A DNA stretch of 64,000 nucleotides. Origin: Crossaster papposus (Eukaryota; Echinodermata; Asteroidea; Velatida; Solasteridae). This document shows, piece after piece, positions 57,201-64,000 of the stretch (positions are counted from its first letter, which is position 1; every line of letters starts with the position of its first letter). Under the pieces are notes generated by a model that was not told the origin of the DNA, made no database searches, and saw only the letters and a program-made list of their open reading frames with translations. Location of the stretch: assembly GCA_037893245.1 (NCBI GenBank), contig JBAIAA010000535.1, forward strand, positions 39,890 through 103,889, in the 5' to 3' direction. The position numbers and the translations under genes were made by a program.

Positions 57201-59686
57201 GTTACCGAAGCCGATACGCCCAAAACTGAAATGCACGATCAGCGAATGAGTGTTTTATTGTTTTTATCTGCGCAAACAGCGCAAATCATCCGCGTGCGTG
57301 TACGTATCCGCTGCAGATGATTTTGTCGTGGCTTTTTTTTTTTTAACTGGCATGATGCACGTAAATTGTTTGCGTCTGTTCTACTTGCACTCTTGTTGCA
57401 TTTAGAGTACACTGTCAACATTCAATCCATTTATTTTTATTATCTATTGTACTATTTTTATTCTGTTCTACAACACGCACATGAATTCACAATGTCTGCG
57501 TACAGGATATATTCAAAGTCTCTTCGCGCGTGAAAATGAGGAGTTAGCGCTCTAGTAATTTAATATAGCTCTATGGTCAAAGAGTACTTGTGAGTGAAAA
57601 TGGGATGGTCTTTGAATGGATGGGATGTATCATAGGTGCACACATACACACAGTGATGTGCCCTTATGTTTCCTGTGTCTTGGAATATCATTTCAAATAG
57701 TTTACTGACCTTTTTTGTGTTATTAAAGGACTGGGCACTGGAGCCTTATAACGGCGGCTGTCCCGTTAATATCATGACCCCTGGGGCAATGACCTACTTC
57801 TATGGAGGCCTCCGAACGCCATTTGACAGGTAAAACATCTTGCAAATTAACATTGTAATTGAAAGTTGCAGTATTGTGACCTTTATACGTGTATAAGGTA
57901 TACTGTAGCTATCCAAACAGTAACCGACCATAATACTCTTGAGAAGCTTGCTTGTTGTAAAGATATTAATGAGACTTCAAAATCTCTGTGAAATTATTTC
58001 TTCGGGCATGCTGTCATTTTGAAGAAAACGATGAAAAGATGTCATTTCCAAAGATAGTACGTGCTTGGGTGCTGTATTGGTCAATTCAGTGTGTGACTTT
58101 TGCGAAGCTGCATTCGGGTGAATGAGAATGCGCCTAAATTCGGATTGTCATGATCGCAATTCAAATTTTGAATTAAAATCTAAATCTTAGAATATTATTT
58201 CCCTGGGAATACACAGCATTCACAGAGCTAAAACTTTGTCAGGTTAGTTGTCAAGCACCATTCTTTATATTTTAAGAAACTTTTGCTGCTTTAAACGATA
58301 AAAATGCACAAGTTACAAATGGTATACTATAACTTTAAACCTATAACACTTCCTTAGTCCTTCAAAATTTGTAAATGATGATGAAGTCGGAGATAAAGCT
58401 GAGACCAAGCCTCAATTTCAAAATCCTCTTCATAATACACGGGTTTACACTTCGAAAGGTGCACATGCGAGAAAAAGCCTCGTTTTGAAGTTTCGATCAA
58501 AAGTTTCAAAATGGCGGTGACGTGTGAGCAAAGTAAATGTAAACACTGTCATTAATTTTGCATGTTATTTCCTCAGCAAATCGGAAAAGATCAAATGTTT
58601 GTGTCCTCGCATAGGCTGATACTATGTATATTGAATCTTATTTTTCGATCATTTCAATATTAAAATCTATTAGTTTTTTTTTTTCCTAATCATTCTTGAA
58701 TCAGTCAACTGGCTAAGGTTGACCTTTGAACGTACGTGGCCGTATTTATAATGGCCACGCTGAGCTTTACGTTGAGAATTCCATTGCTCCATAAAAGACA
58801 CGTGTCAATTCCTGTGGAATAATTATTTGTTAGTATTTTCTTGTTCGGTACTTACACATATCTCCATAAGCACAGCACCTGCAAGGAGTGGTGAAAATAC
58901 TCAATTCAGTGATTACAACCATGCATTGGCACGAGTGACGTTACGATTTTCATCGCAACTTGAGAACGAGGCTAAGATGTCCGCCGAATTGTAAACCCGT
59001 ATGTGGAGGAAGTCACTTAAAACTAACCAGTGTAGCGGTTCTTGGTTTTTTTTCAAGGCACTTACATGTTTGTACCCTAACCCGGTTTTCCCCTCAACCT
59101 TGTTCTATGGTTAAAATAACCCATAAGAAAAAAATTGTCAAAGAAAAAGACAAACGTTAAAGATGGTCGGATTCGAACCACAGACCCTTCGATCCATAGC
59201 TCTCCTCTTTACCAACTATGCTATATTGACGAGTTGCTTGAGGAAGCCGTTCTTTATAATTTTTTTAGTAAAGTTTTTAATGTATATGAGTTGCCATTGC
59301 TCTTTCTCATGAATATACATTCACGCACCACCCAGTTCCTAAACAAAAATATTGCAAACCGCTACACCGGTTTAGTTTTAAGTGTCTTTCATGTATTTTC
59401 CATCATTTGTCCAATCCGCAGGGTGCACTGGGCTGGCACTGAGTCGGCCACTCATCACTGTGGCTACCTGAGCGGGGCGGTGCAAACCGGGATGCGAGCC
59501 GCCAGCGAGGTATTGGGCCGACTGGACCCCAAGTACATCCGGGACGAAATTATGACCGCACTGGACGACCGACGCGATTACACACAGGGGGAGAAAGAGG
59601 AATCGACATGGGGTTGGGCGCTCGGGGGATTGATTGGGGTAGCAGCCCTGAGTGCACTGGTAGTACGTAAACTCTGGTTTGATTGA
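36154..59686 (+). CDS. mao: Monoamine oxidase (flavin-containing amine oxidase, MAO-A/B-like), 11 coding exons
   Basis: The exons listed below join to 1590 bp, 529 codons plus stop (human MAO-A 527, MAO-B 520). The enzyme oxidatively deaminates amines using covalently bound FAD on the mitochondrial outer membrane. Domains: N-terminal FAD-binding Rossmann region with VGAGIAGL (residues 20-27), EAKDRVGGRT (46-55) and GGQWVG (72-77); substrate domain (about 80-290); active-site Lys314 in LLKFIV, matching Lys296/305 of MAO-B/A; NGGC with FAD-attaching Cys419; [10 protein letters not shown] (444-453); cage Tyr457 in CGYLSGA; and a hydrophobic tail of about 18 residues (506-523) followed by RK as C-terminal anchor. 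The residue after Cys419 is Pro420, where human MAOs have the second cage Tyr. Start: first ATG in GACATGG context. All boundaries are GT/AG and phases agree. Introns total about 22 kb, mostly repeats. Confidence 0.95.
37507..37594 (+). CDS. mao: mao exon 2
   Basis: Residues 49-77. Acceptor TTGTTCAG. Carries DRVGGRT and WDLGGQWVG, both FAD-contact motifs. The donor GGAAG|gtaaaa leaves phase 2. This exon is only 88 bp. Confidence 0.94.
39398..40096 (+). mobile_element. TTAA-flanked element family B, copy L (MAO intron 2)
   Basis: Starts TTAACCCTCCTAT and ends ATAAGAGGGTTGA. Filled with CCTTTCAAAAC / GTTTTGAAAGG repeats and a roughly 175-bp internal duplication. CCC...GGG ends next to TTAA are typical of piggyBac-type elements; no transposase. 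An unrelated MITE is nested inside at 39810-40051. The inverted sister copy is 41195-41817. Confidence 0.8.
39810..40051. mobile_element. Nested TTAA MITE, 18-bp perfect inverted ends
   Basis: TTAACCAGTTCGCGCCGG at the left is exactly inverted at the right. The sister copy at 41195-41817 lacks it and reads GCCCAGTAAGCAG (inverted) at the same place, giving the empty site. Diverged relatives lie near 52953. Confidence 0.85.
40595..40769 (+). CDS. mao: mao exon 3
   Basis: Residues 78-136, with [13 protein letters not shown] matching the helix after the FAD motif in MAOs. Acceptor ACATGTAG (short pyrimidine tract), donor GACCGCC|gtatgt, phase 0. Flanked by inverted copies of one repeat (39398-40096 and 41195-41817). 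Confidence 0.93.
40846..41095. mobile_element. MITE, 250 bp, TATAGACCATGTGCCCTCTG ends
   Basis: Arms of about 85 bp are inverted around the centre (ATTCAAATGTGCCCGGCA and TGCCGGGCACATTTGAAT). Located 77 bp after mao exon 3. Confidence 0.85.
41195..41817 (-). mobile_element. TTAA-flanked element family B, copy R (MAO intron 3)
   Basis: TTAACCCTCCTATGG ... TATAAGAGGGTTAA, with intact TTAA on both sides. It is the reverse-orientation relative of 39398-40096; the outer 180 bp and 150 bp match well and the middles differ by duplications. Confidence 0.82.
41868..41990 (+). repeat. Solo end of the RecQ-carrying element
   Basis: GCCTTGGCCAAGGC, GCGAACAGCGACCT and CGCGGCCACTATA align in order with the inverted ends of 26394-27824. 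No helicase sequence follows. Confidence 0.6.
41995..42316 (-). repeat. Inverted relative of the intron-9 element, with unexpanded minisatellite
   Basis: Shares GTAGAACAGACGCAAACAA, GTAACGCACTGTATAGAATA, ATCACTTTGTACAT and CTCTAGTAATTTAATATA with 56797-57566 in reverse. Here the GTTTGTGCACAAACATGG region exists once only. Confidence 0.78.
42317..42981. other. Rest of MAO intron 3
   Basis: Contains the partial TTGCAAACAAGACTA MITE end (42425-42445). No coding sequence. Confidence 0.5.
42982..43096 (+). CDS. mao: mao exon 4
   Basis: Residues 137-174, a substrate-domain segment ending [15 protein letters not shown], comparable to the MAO region ending in LCWTE. Acceptor TTTGTACAG, donor ACATG|gtaata, phase 1. 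Confidence 0.93.
43320..43490 (-). repeat. Dispersed repeat, inverted relative of 53000-53140
   Basis: GGGTTCAGACC..CATCTGTG, CACACCCTGAT, GAGCTGGTCG and GACAGATATTT occur in reverse order and orientation at 53000-53140. Both lie in MAO introns (4 and 8). Confidence 0.7.
43533..43557 (+). repeat. Poly-G tract, 25 nt
   Basis: Homopolymer in MAO intron 4. Confidence 0.9.
44009..44166 (+). CDS. mao: mao exon 5
   Basis: Residues 175-227, including [15 protein letters not shown], which parallels the VSALWFLWYVKQCGG entrance/substrate segment of human MAO. Acceptor ATTTGCAG, donor ATCAAG|gtacat, phase 0. Confidence 0.93.
44230..44600 (+). mobile_element. Element family C, copy 1 (MAO intron 5)
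   Basis: Left ATTCCTTGACGCCGGTATT, right CGTGTCAAGGAGTTAA (inverted). Its first 165 bp are repeated at 44660-44825. The right part holds a degenerate minisatellite of about GCTCCCATAGCC (44436-44575). Confidence 0.7.
44660..45181 (+). mobile_element. Element family C, copy 2, with nested MITE (44820-45155)
   Basis: TTAATTCCTTGACGCCGG ... GGCCAAGGAGTTAA. The nested MITE begins ATATGTGACCGGCTCT and ends GAGTTGGTCACATGG; a longer relative is at 50729-51185. A G16 tract is at 45022-45037. Confidence 0.72.
45501..45681 (+). CDS. mao: mao exon 6
   Basis: Residues 228-287, with [15 protein letters not shown] and YVIVATP (second FAD-domain portion). Acceptor TTGTATTTAG, donor GCTCCA|gtaaga, phase 1. 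It precedes the 4.2-kb intron that holds the 17-bp satellite. Confidence 0.94.
45682..46265. other. MAO intron 6, left part
   Basis: Contains a B-box-like GGTTTCGAGTCCC (45742-45754) of a possible SINE fragment. No coding sequence. Confidence 0.4.
46266..49729 (+). repeat. 17-bp satellite (GAACCCTTTGGACTATC), about 200 copies, inside MAO intron 6
   Basis: The unit is almost invariant over 3.4 kb. Variants are clustered: GAAATCTTTGGACTATC once near 46553, five in a row at 47557-47641 and four at 47981-48045. The distal 170 bp (49561-49729) switch to a 16-bp unit lacking one C. The unit has no stop codon in any forward frame and its length is not a multiple of 3, so all three forward frames stay open for over 1000 codons. 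It is in an intron between exons of a well-defined gene and is not coding. Confidence 0.97.
49881..49981 (+). CDS. mao: mao exon 7
   Basis: Residues 288-321. Contains the active-site Lys314 in [10 protein letters not shown]. Acceptor AATTTTTCAG, donor AAAACA|gtaaga, phase 0. Begins about 150 bp after the end of the satellite. Confidence 0.94.
50360..50545 (-). repeat. tRNA-derived SINE, minus strand (MAO intron 7)
   Basis: On the minus strand, A box CAGCTCAGTTGG and B box GGTTCGAGTTT are followed by AATTTCTTTGTTCACTTTGA. Sister copies are at 51205-51310 and 51610-51740 on the + strand. Confidence 0.75.
50729..51185. mobile_element. MITE with TA borders and TGTGACC/GGTCACA ends (MAO intron 7)
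   Basis: Inserted in a SINE-linked sequence: GACCGCCAACATA|...|TATGGCAAGATAC against the intact GACCGCCAACATAGGGCAAGATAC (minus strand, 50510-50535). Contains a region related to 44820-45155 in reverse orientation. Confidence 0.78.
51205..51310 (+). repeat. tRNA-derived SINE, plus strand (MAO intron 7)
   Basis: TAGCTCAGTTGGTAGAGC (A box) and GGTTTGAGTCCCGCC (B box), followed by TTCGTTGTTCACTTTGAAAT. Acceptor ends do not pair, so it is not a tRNA gene. A further partial copy with GGTTCGAGTCCCGCCTTG is at 51610-51740. Confidence 0.78.
51741..52664. other. Rest of MAO intron 7
   Basis: Degenerate GAGTCGAGTC-type short repeats at 52075-52135 and 52400-52520. No coding sequence. Confidence 0.5.
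52665..52838 (+). CDS. mao: mao exon 8
   Basis: Residues 322-379, starting [11 protein letters not shown] (human PFWR...GT). Acceptor TTGTTTAG, donor ATTGAA|gtaagc, phase 0. Confidence 0.94.
53744..54078 (+). mobile_element. MITE, TTAA-flanked family A, copy 2 (MAO intron 8)
   Basis: TTAAAGGTAAAATACACCAA ... ATGGTGTATCCTACTCTTAA. The most diverged of the three copies. Confidence 0.8.
54321..55726. mobile_element. 1.4-kb element with 22-bp inverted ends and possible coding relics (MAO intron 8)
   Basis: CGTCAGTCAGTCCGCAGCGC (54321) returns inverted at 55705-55726 with one mismatch. Inside, a Gly-rich segment ([18 protein letters not shown]) lies at about 54933-55005 (+), and a Lys/Glu-rich, probably helical segment ([17 protein letters not shown]) at 55202-55393 (+) ending at TAG. 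A MADF/BESS-like accessory protein of a Harbinger-type element is one guess; I cannot confirm it. Confidence 0.5.
55873..56229 (+). mobile_element. MITE, TTAA-flanked family A, copy 3 (MAO intron 8)
   Basis: TTAAAGGTAGGATACACCAT ... ATGGTGTAAACTACCTTTAA, with exact TTAA at both borders. Closest to copy 1. A (GT)n run follows at 56446-56462. Confidence 0.87.
56552..56638 (+). CDS. mao: mao exon 9
   Basis: Residues 380-408, helix [12 protein letters not shown] and LDYREK, matching the L..L...YA.VLGS...P..Y.EK region of MAOs. Acceptor TTTTATTTAAG, donor GAAAAG|gtgagt, phase 0. Confidence 0.94.
56797..57566 (+). mobile_element. Element with ATATTAAATTACTAGAGCGC ends (MAO intron 9)
   Basis: The left end near 56798 is inverted at 57546-57566. 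It carries the 16-bp minisatellite at its left part. Relative at 41995-42316. Confidence 0.75.
56846..57139 (+). repeat. 16-bp minisatellite, about 18 units
   Basis: The unit TGTTTGTGCGCATGCA changes stepwise along the array to ...GCACATGCA (from about 57006) and then ...GCACATCCA (last three). Alternating purine-pyrimidine sequence. Frames on both strands are open only because 16 is not a multiple of 3. Confidence 0.95.
57729..57829 (+). CDS. mao: mao exon 10
   Basis: Residues 409-441, [19 protein letters not shown]. Cys419 is the expected 8-alpha-S-cysteinyl-FAD residue; the next residue is Pro rather than Tyr. Acceptor TTATTAAAG, donor GACAG|gtaaaa, phase 2. Confidence 0.95.
57830..59160. 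other. MAO intron 10, left part
   Basis: No gene. A segment at 57935-58010 resembles 45235-45300 of intron 5 (TGTAAAGATATTRATGA, TGTGAAATTATTTCTTC), a low-copy repeat. Confidence 0.5.
59161..59232 (-). repeat. tRNA-like sequence (MAO intron 10)
   Basis: The minus strand has TAGCATAGTTGG (A-box-like) and GGTTCGAATCC (B box) at tRNA spacing. Stems are poor. Probably a SINE head or tRNA pseudogene. Confidence 0.5.
59422..59686 (+). CDS. mao: mao exon 11
   Basis: Residues 442-529: [19 protein letters not shown] (last FAD motif), helix [10 protein letters not shown], an acidic linker, the hydrophobic tail and a basic RK before LWFD-stop (TGA 59684). Acceptor CCAATCCGCAG. The tail predicts insertion in the mitochondrial outer membrane as in human MAOs. 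Confidence 0.95.
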
Positions 59687-62600
59687 TGGTGTAGGGCTAT
59701 AGCGTGAGCGGAGCTTGAGCTGTCAAAGGGGGAATTTGGTCAGGAAACTTGCTATGGACAGTAGAAATTTTGTAAATTAGTGCTGATAAATTGACAATCA
59801 ACTAGTCTAGTCTGAAATTTCCTGACGTTAGGTATTAGCCATTACCTTGAAAACATTTAATAGACCATGACACACTACAGGCAGCGCATCTACATGTATG
59901 CTGCAACATTTAAAAAAAAAAAAAAATTGTTTTCTAAAAAGGGGCATTTTGTTTGACAGTGTTGTTTTTCGCTTGTGCAAGCTTTGATTTATAAATGCAA
60001 AACTGAAAATCGTCTTTTTGTTGTTTGACAGTTTATACTCCTAGAAACACTCGACCATCGTGAATGTTAATGGAATGTATTTGGAAAACTGTTTTGGATA
60101 CGGGAGAAATTCCTCCTGTTTTGGTTGCGTGATATTGGCGGCTACCTGCAGACCTAAGATTCATCACAAACAGTCGGGATCTTTTGTTCTTGGAACCAGA
60201 CTAATGACCAACCGTTTATACAGTGCACTAGGTTTGAGTAACTCGGCCCTAGAATCGAGTTAAGGAATCCAGCATTGGTACTAAACGATTGAGGGTGCCT
60301 GACTCATGCTTTTAATTTTATTTTATTTCCCCCTAGATTGGTTTTGTATTTTGCTCCAACTTTTCTAAGTGTTTCAGGGGTGGGATTGGACAGGATTTTT
60401 TCCAGGATTTCAGAATAATAAGGAATCTCTTCTGCAATCTGGAATACCTGAGGTTTTGTCTTAAAGCTGTTTTACCTGTAAAAATTGATATACATGGATA
60501 TTTCAAGGGGGTACCTTTAGGCAAATACAAACTATTATGTTGATCTGGGGTATTCGTGGATTTCAAATTTATCATTTTTGGCCAATCTCACCCCTGGTGT
60601 TTACACACTATCATGTTTAAATCACACAATGACGAAGGGCTTGGGCTTTTGTGGGTACTGCAACTGGACTTTGTTTTTATGGGGATGTAAGACAAGTGAT
60701 TTTTTTTTAACTACCAACATTTATATTCATTAAACTTCATATTCAATGAACGTATGTTTTATAATTAAATGAGGTATCCAAATTTTGATCTTTGCGAAGT
60801 TACAATTTTTATTGGCAATCAGTTAAGTCTACATGTGTACATAGTGCTTTTGCCATAATTTGCTCTGCTCTGCTGCGTATGTATTGACCGCCAATCGTGG
60901 TCGTCAGACAAAAGAATTTGGTACGTCCACGATTGACAAAACGTTCAGGATTTCAAATTGTGTACAAATCCTATGGAGGTCATCCGAAAAGTACAAACAA
61001 GGGAAGACGATTGGCGGTGTTTACCAACCTGTGTGGACTTGAAATGAACCCAATAATTGGCAAATGTTTGTATATTTTTTTCAGTAAAAAACACAATCAT
61101 TTCATACAATTTTAAAAATATTTTACTCACCTATCGTTATACTTAACAATAAATCAATTCAAATTGTAAAAAATGCGTGTACTAGCAAATGCGTTTAAAG
61201 AAACAGCACGCAATAATGCGAGGTCTGTAACAACATTTTGTGAAAAGCATGAAAAGACTAGGGATGTGCATTTACGGGTAGTTTGGGAACCGGGTACCCG
61301 ATTACAAAAAAACCAAAAAAAACACTGGTACCCGTTGATGAAATAAAATCCCAATATTTTAAATCCCAGAACTACCGTTTCAGCTTGTTCCTGAAGGTCT
61401 GCAGTATAATACTGCCACATCAGTGAGTTAACACAGCATGATATAATTTTTTACAGTGAGCTTTGCTATAAACTGAAAGTTTGTCATCAATTTACTTTTT
61501 CTATGTAGTCTCGTATAATTTTGAAAATTCCCAACAAATGACAATCGAAACCTTTTGTTTTCATCGTCTGAAAAGTTACTGCTGCATGTAGTTTGTGAAG
61601 TTTGCTACGGGTACTCGATTCCATTAATATAGAATCGGTTCCTGACATCAACAGTCGGGTAATTGAGTAGACAAAGTGCGCCTTTTGGCAATTTTTTTGG
61701 TGGCGGTTCCTTGGGGATTGGGCGAACAAAACTTTGCGCGTCAAAATATACCAATAAAGTAAACGGGGTGCAGATGCAGGATTTCGAGTTTACGAAGACA
61801 TCTATGTCGGTACAGAAAATACTTGACGGGAATGAGGTAGTTGTACCAGTAGATAAGGTATAATTTGACGATACAAATTTGTTTTAAAGCATGTACATGT
61901 ACTAGCAAATGCGTTTAAAGAAACTGCATGCAACAATGCGAGGTGTGTAACAACATTTTGTAAACAGATGGTATACATTCTTGCTATTTGTAATTTATCA
62001 CGTAATTGTAACTTTAATAGCAGTTGTTTTAATGGAATTAAACATTTCTGTACATATAGGCAACCAATGAATTATATAACTTTTTAATAAAACGCAAAAC
62101 AAATTTGAAGAATGGTTTCTTCCAATGTCTTTATTTCGAAATGATTCGGTTATTTACAGAAATATTCTTCTTAAGTCCTGTATAGGAGCGTACATTAAAC
62201 CAATTATATACAAATACTTGAGCTGTGCTATAAAGACCTATTCCTATGTACAAACAAACCCCATTTTTCTAAATTTCCAGAAAAGTAGAGACTAAGTAAA
62301 GCAATAAATAAATGTATTTGTCTACTAAAATTTTGCCAGGAAGCCTGACTGAACAATTTGACCAACTCGACATTTCTCAAAGATCGGGAAATTCTTTTCA
62401 TTGTTATTCAGTGTAAACGTTCAATTGCCATGTACATGACTTTGTGTGGCTACTGTGCCGCTTTTATTTAAAATCCACAGAAGAATGTTTGGAAAGTATG
62501 TTGCAGCTTTTTTTTTTAGGGTTATTCTTTTTCCACCATGCATTATCTCCATAAAGGTCAGTCATTGCATAGATTTTTTCTTCCCATTTTTGTTAGAAAA

Positions 62601-63314
62601 TACTTTGAAATTGACTATCCACAGACTTTGTACACAGCCAAAGAAGTGGGGCAGGATACTACATGAATGTTTCAGCTGTGCTGATATTACACTTTTCGAA
62701 AAAAAACAGTGCACAACCTTTTGATCACGAAGCAATTTTATCAGTAAAACACTATTCCAAAAATTGGTCTACTGACATCTTTGGAAATCATCTGCCTTTT
62801 TACGTATACAGCAAGCCATTCTGAATATTTTCAGTGTTTAATAGGTTCTTTGATGTTTAGTCTGATCTGAAAATTCAAGTAAGCATTTGATAGCAATTCG
62901 GAAAAATACTATCGGATAAATGCCTTTAACCACGAGACAAAAATAACTGCACACAATCGGTATTCTGAAGTAAACTGGACCCATATAAACTGCACACTTA
63001 GCACATAACACTGACACATGGTTGAATAAAATGTCTTAGTTAGTTTGGGCCCTTGGGTTTCCCCTGAATATATATTTTTAAAAGTGCACACAGACAAATG
63101 AGTGTGTCTAAATCTATGCGACAAAGTCAAGCAACTTATCGTGCAACCTTTTAAAATCAAATTGATTTGGTTGTGCAATACAAAACGTCACATAGACCAT
63201 GCACCTGAAAAAAAAGTGCTACCCATCGTGTATTTGCTCCCATGAGAATCTACGATATTGCCACGCAATACAGTTGTCAAAATCGCGAATGTGTAATTAG
63301 GCCTTTACCCTCCC
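59687..63314 (+). other. MAO 3' flank / possible 3' UTR, no further gene recognised
   Basis: Several AATAAA words (61149, 61753, 62084, 62303) could end the mao transcript, but none can be chosen. A 65-bp block at 61179-61243 is repeated directly at 61899-61963. Short inverted words ACCGCCAATCGT / ACGATTGGCGGT lie at 60890 and 61008. Confidence 0.45.
61179..61243 (+). repeat. 65-bp direct repeat, first copy (second at 61899-61963)
   Basis: TACTAGCAAATGCGTTTAAA ... TGTAACAACATTTTGT, offset exactly 720 bp with about five differences. Confidence 0.85.
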
Positions 63315-63897
63315 TAATGCTATGGTCACAACCCCCAAAATTAGCCGGCTCGGCGGCAAGTTTTTAGCCAATTTCGCCCGGTCAGCGAGCGGCGGCCGCC
63401 CTGGCACCGCTGGTTTTTAGGGCATCGCTCCGTTGTTTAAGAAGTTTCAGCGCAGAGTTACGAATCTGGCGGCGCCTGCCCACTTTTCACTCCCCGCCCA
63501 AAATATGCTCGGTGAACGGGCGGTCGACGCCCTAATCGAGCAGTCGCCAACGAGCGATTTAGGTCAAAGCCGCTAGATCAAAGGCTGTTGAACGGTTTGC
63601 CGCCCAGTTGCCGTTTGGAGCTCGGTCGGTCACCGGGCGACGAGTTCAAAATCGGCTGGTGGCCGGTGGGAAACCGCCCAGGAATCGGTGGTTCATCAGT
63701 CGGTTGCTGCCCAGACGCAGCACAGAGAAGCTCCCCCAATTTTGTGTAGTTTTGACCTAAAATCGACAGGGCATCTCTGGGGCTTTACAGCCCGCTAGAC
63801 TTCACCATAAAATTGTTAGGCGATGCCTTAATTCCAGCGGCGCCCGGGCAGGCTACAAATCGGTCGGTTGCTGCTCTGATTTGTGACCATAGCATTA
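63315..63897. mobile_element. GC-rich MITE, TAATGCTATGGTCACAA ends
   Basis: 17-bp perfect inverted ends at 63315-63331 and 63881-63897, with flanking CCC on both sides (possible 3-bp target duplication). The interior is rich in CGGTCGG, GGCGGC and CGCCC words and is clearly more GC-rich than its surroundings. No coding capacity. Confidence 0.85.
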
Positions 63898-64000
63898 CCC
63901 ACCAGAAGATTTTGCCAAGCCACACAAGCCTTTTGGTTTACACAGTGTTAGATTTTACAAGATCACTGAAAGGTTCCGGAAATGTCCATGGAGTTCTTCT
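63898..64000. other. Right edge of window, nothing recognised
   Basis: About 100 bases without a recognisable feature. Confidence 0.5.

Noticed and set aside
56725-57320. Cys/His-rich proteins of 110-154 residues
   Set aside because: Open only because of the 16-bp minisatellite; they extend little into unique sequence.
59135-59421. N-terminal extension of the last MAO frame
   Set aside because: It is intron 10 read through; the AG at 59420-59421 with matching phase marks the exon start, and the upstream part holds a tRNA-like repeat.
62446-62724. Small membrane protein
   Set aside because: Hydrophobic residues come from T-rich DNA; no start context, homology or splice support.

Overview
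The window is animal genomic DNA. Genes are split by GT/AG introns, protein-coding sequence is sparse, and most of the 64 kb is non-coding DNA packed with small inverted-repeat transposons, tRNA-derived SINEs and satellites. The repeat style (abundant TACATGTA, GGCCTA words, SINE tails ending in GCGCTATATAAAT) suggests a marine invertebrate deuterostome, possibly an echinoderm such as a sea star. That assignment is an inference.

The one convincing host gene is a complete monoamine oxidase (MAO-type flavin amine oxidase) on the + strand, 36154 to 59686. It has 11 coding exons with consistent GT/AG boundaries and phases, and they join to 529 codons, about the length of human MAO-A and MAO-B. 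The protein keeps the FAD-binding GxGxxG, the DRVGGRT motif, the active-site lysine, the FAD-attaching cysteine, the HWAGTE segment and a C-terminal tail anchor. The tyrosine that follows the FAD cysteine in MAO-A/B is a proline here. The introns carry most of the bulk: a 3.5 kb satellite of 17-bp units in intron 6, inverted copies of a TTAA-flanked element on both sides of exon 3, a 16-bp minisatellite in intron 9, and many MITEs and SINE pieces.

The left edge (1 to 3311) is the 3' part of a DNA transposon. A MULE/NOF-like DDE transposase is followed by a protein that joins a ubiquitin-specific-protease (USP) domain to a ULP1/SENP-type SUMO-protease domain, now split by a frameshift. From 3458 to 4249 there is a large foldback. 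From 6.4 to 16 kb one module (GTTTTCACGAAGAGACG and relatives) recurs about 25 times and forms the ends of several nested elements. From 16.06 to 26.36 kb there is a satellite of about 55 units of 186 bp with higher-order structure. From 26.39 to 27.82 kb an element with long inverted ends carries a decayed RecQ-helicase first exon. From 29.82 to 31.85 kb two large palindromes flank an 11/12-bp minisatellite that is itself arranged head to head. A decayed Merlin (IS1595/ISXO2-like) transposase lies at 32.5 to 33.5 kb.

Right of the MAO gene (59.7 to 64 kb) no further gene is recognisable. There is a 65-bp direct duplication offset by exactly 720 bp and a GC-rich MITE with 17-bp perfect inverted ends. 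The long uninterrupted reading frames across 30.06 to 31.04 kb and 46.2 to 49.9 kb are by-products of repeat units whose length is not a multiple of three, and are not genes.
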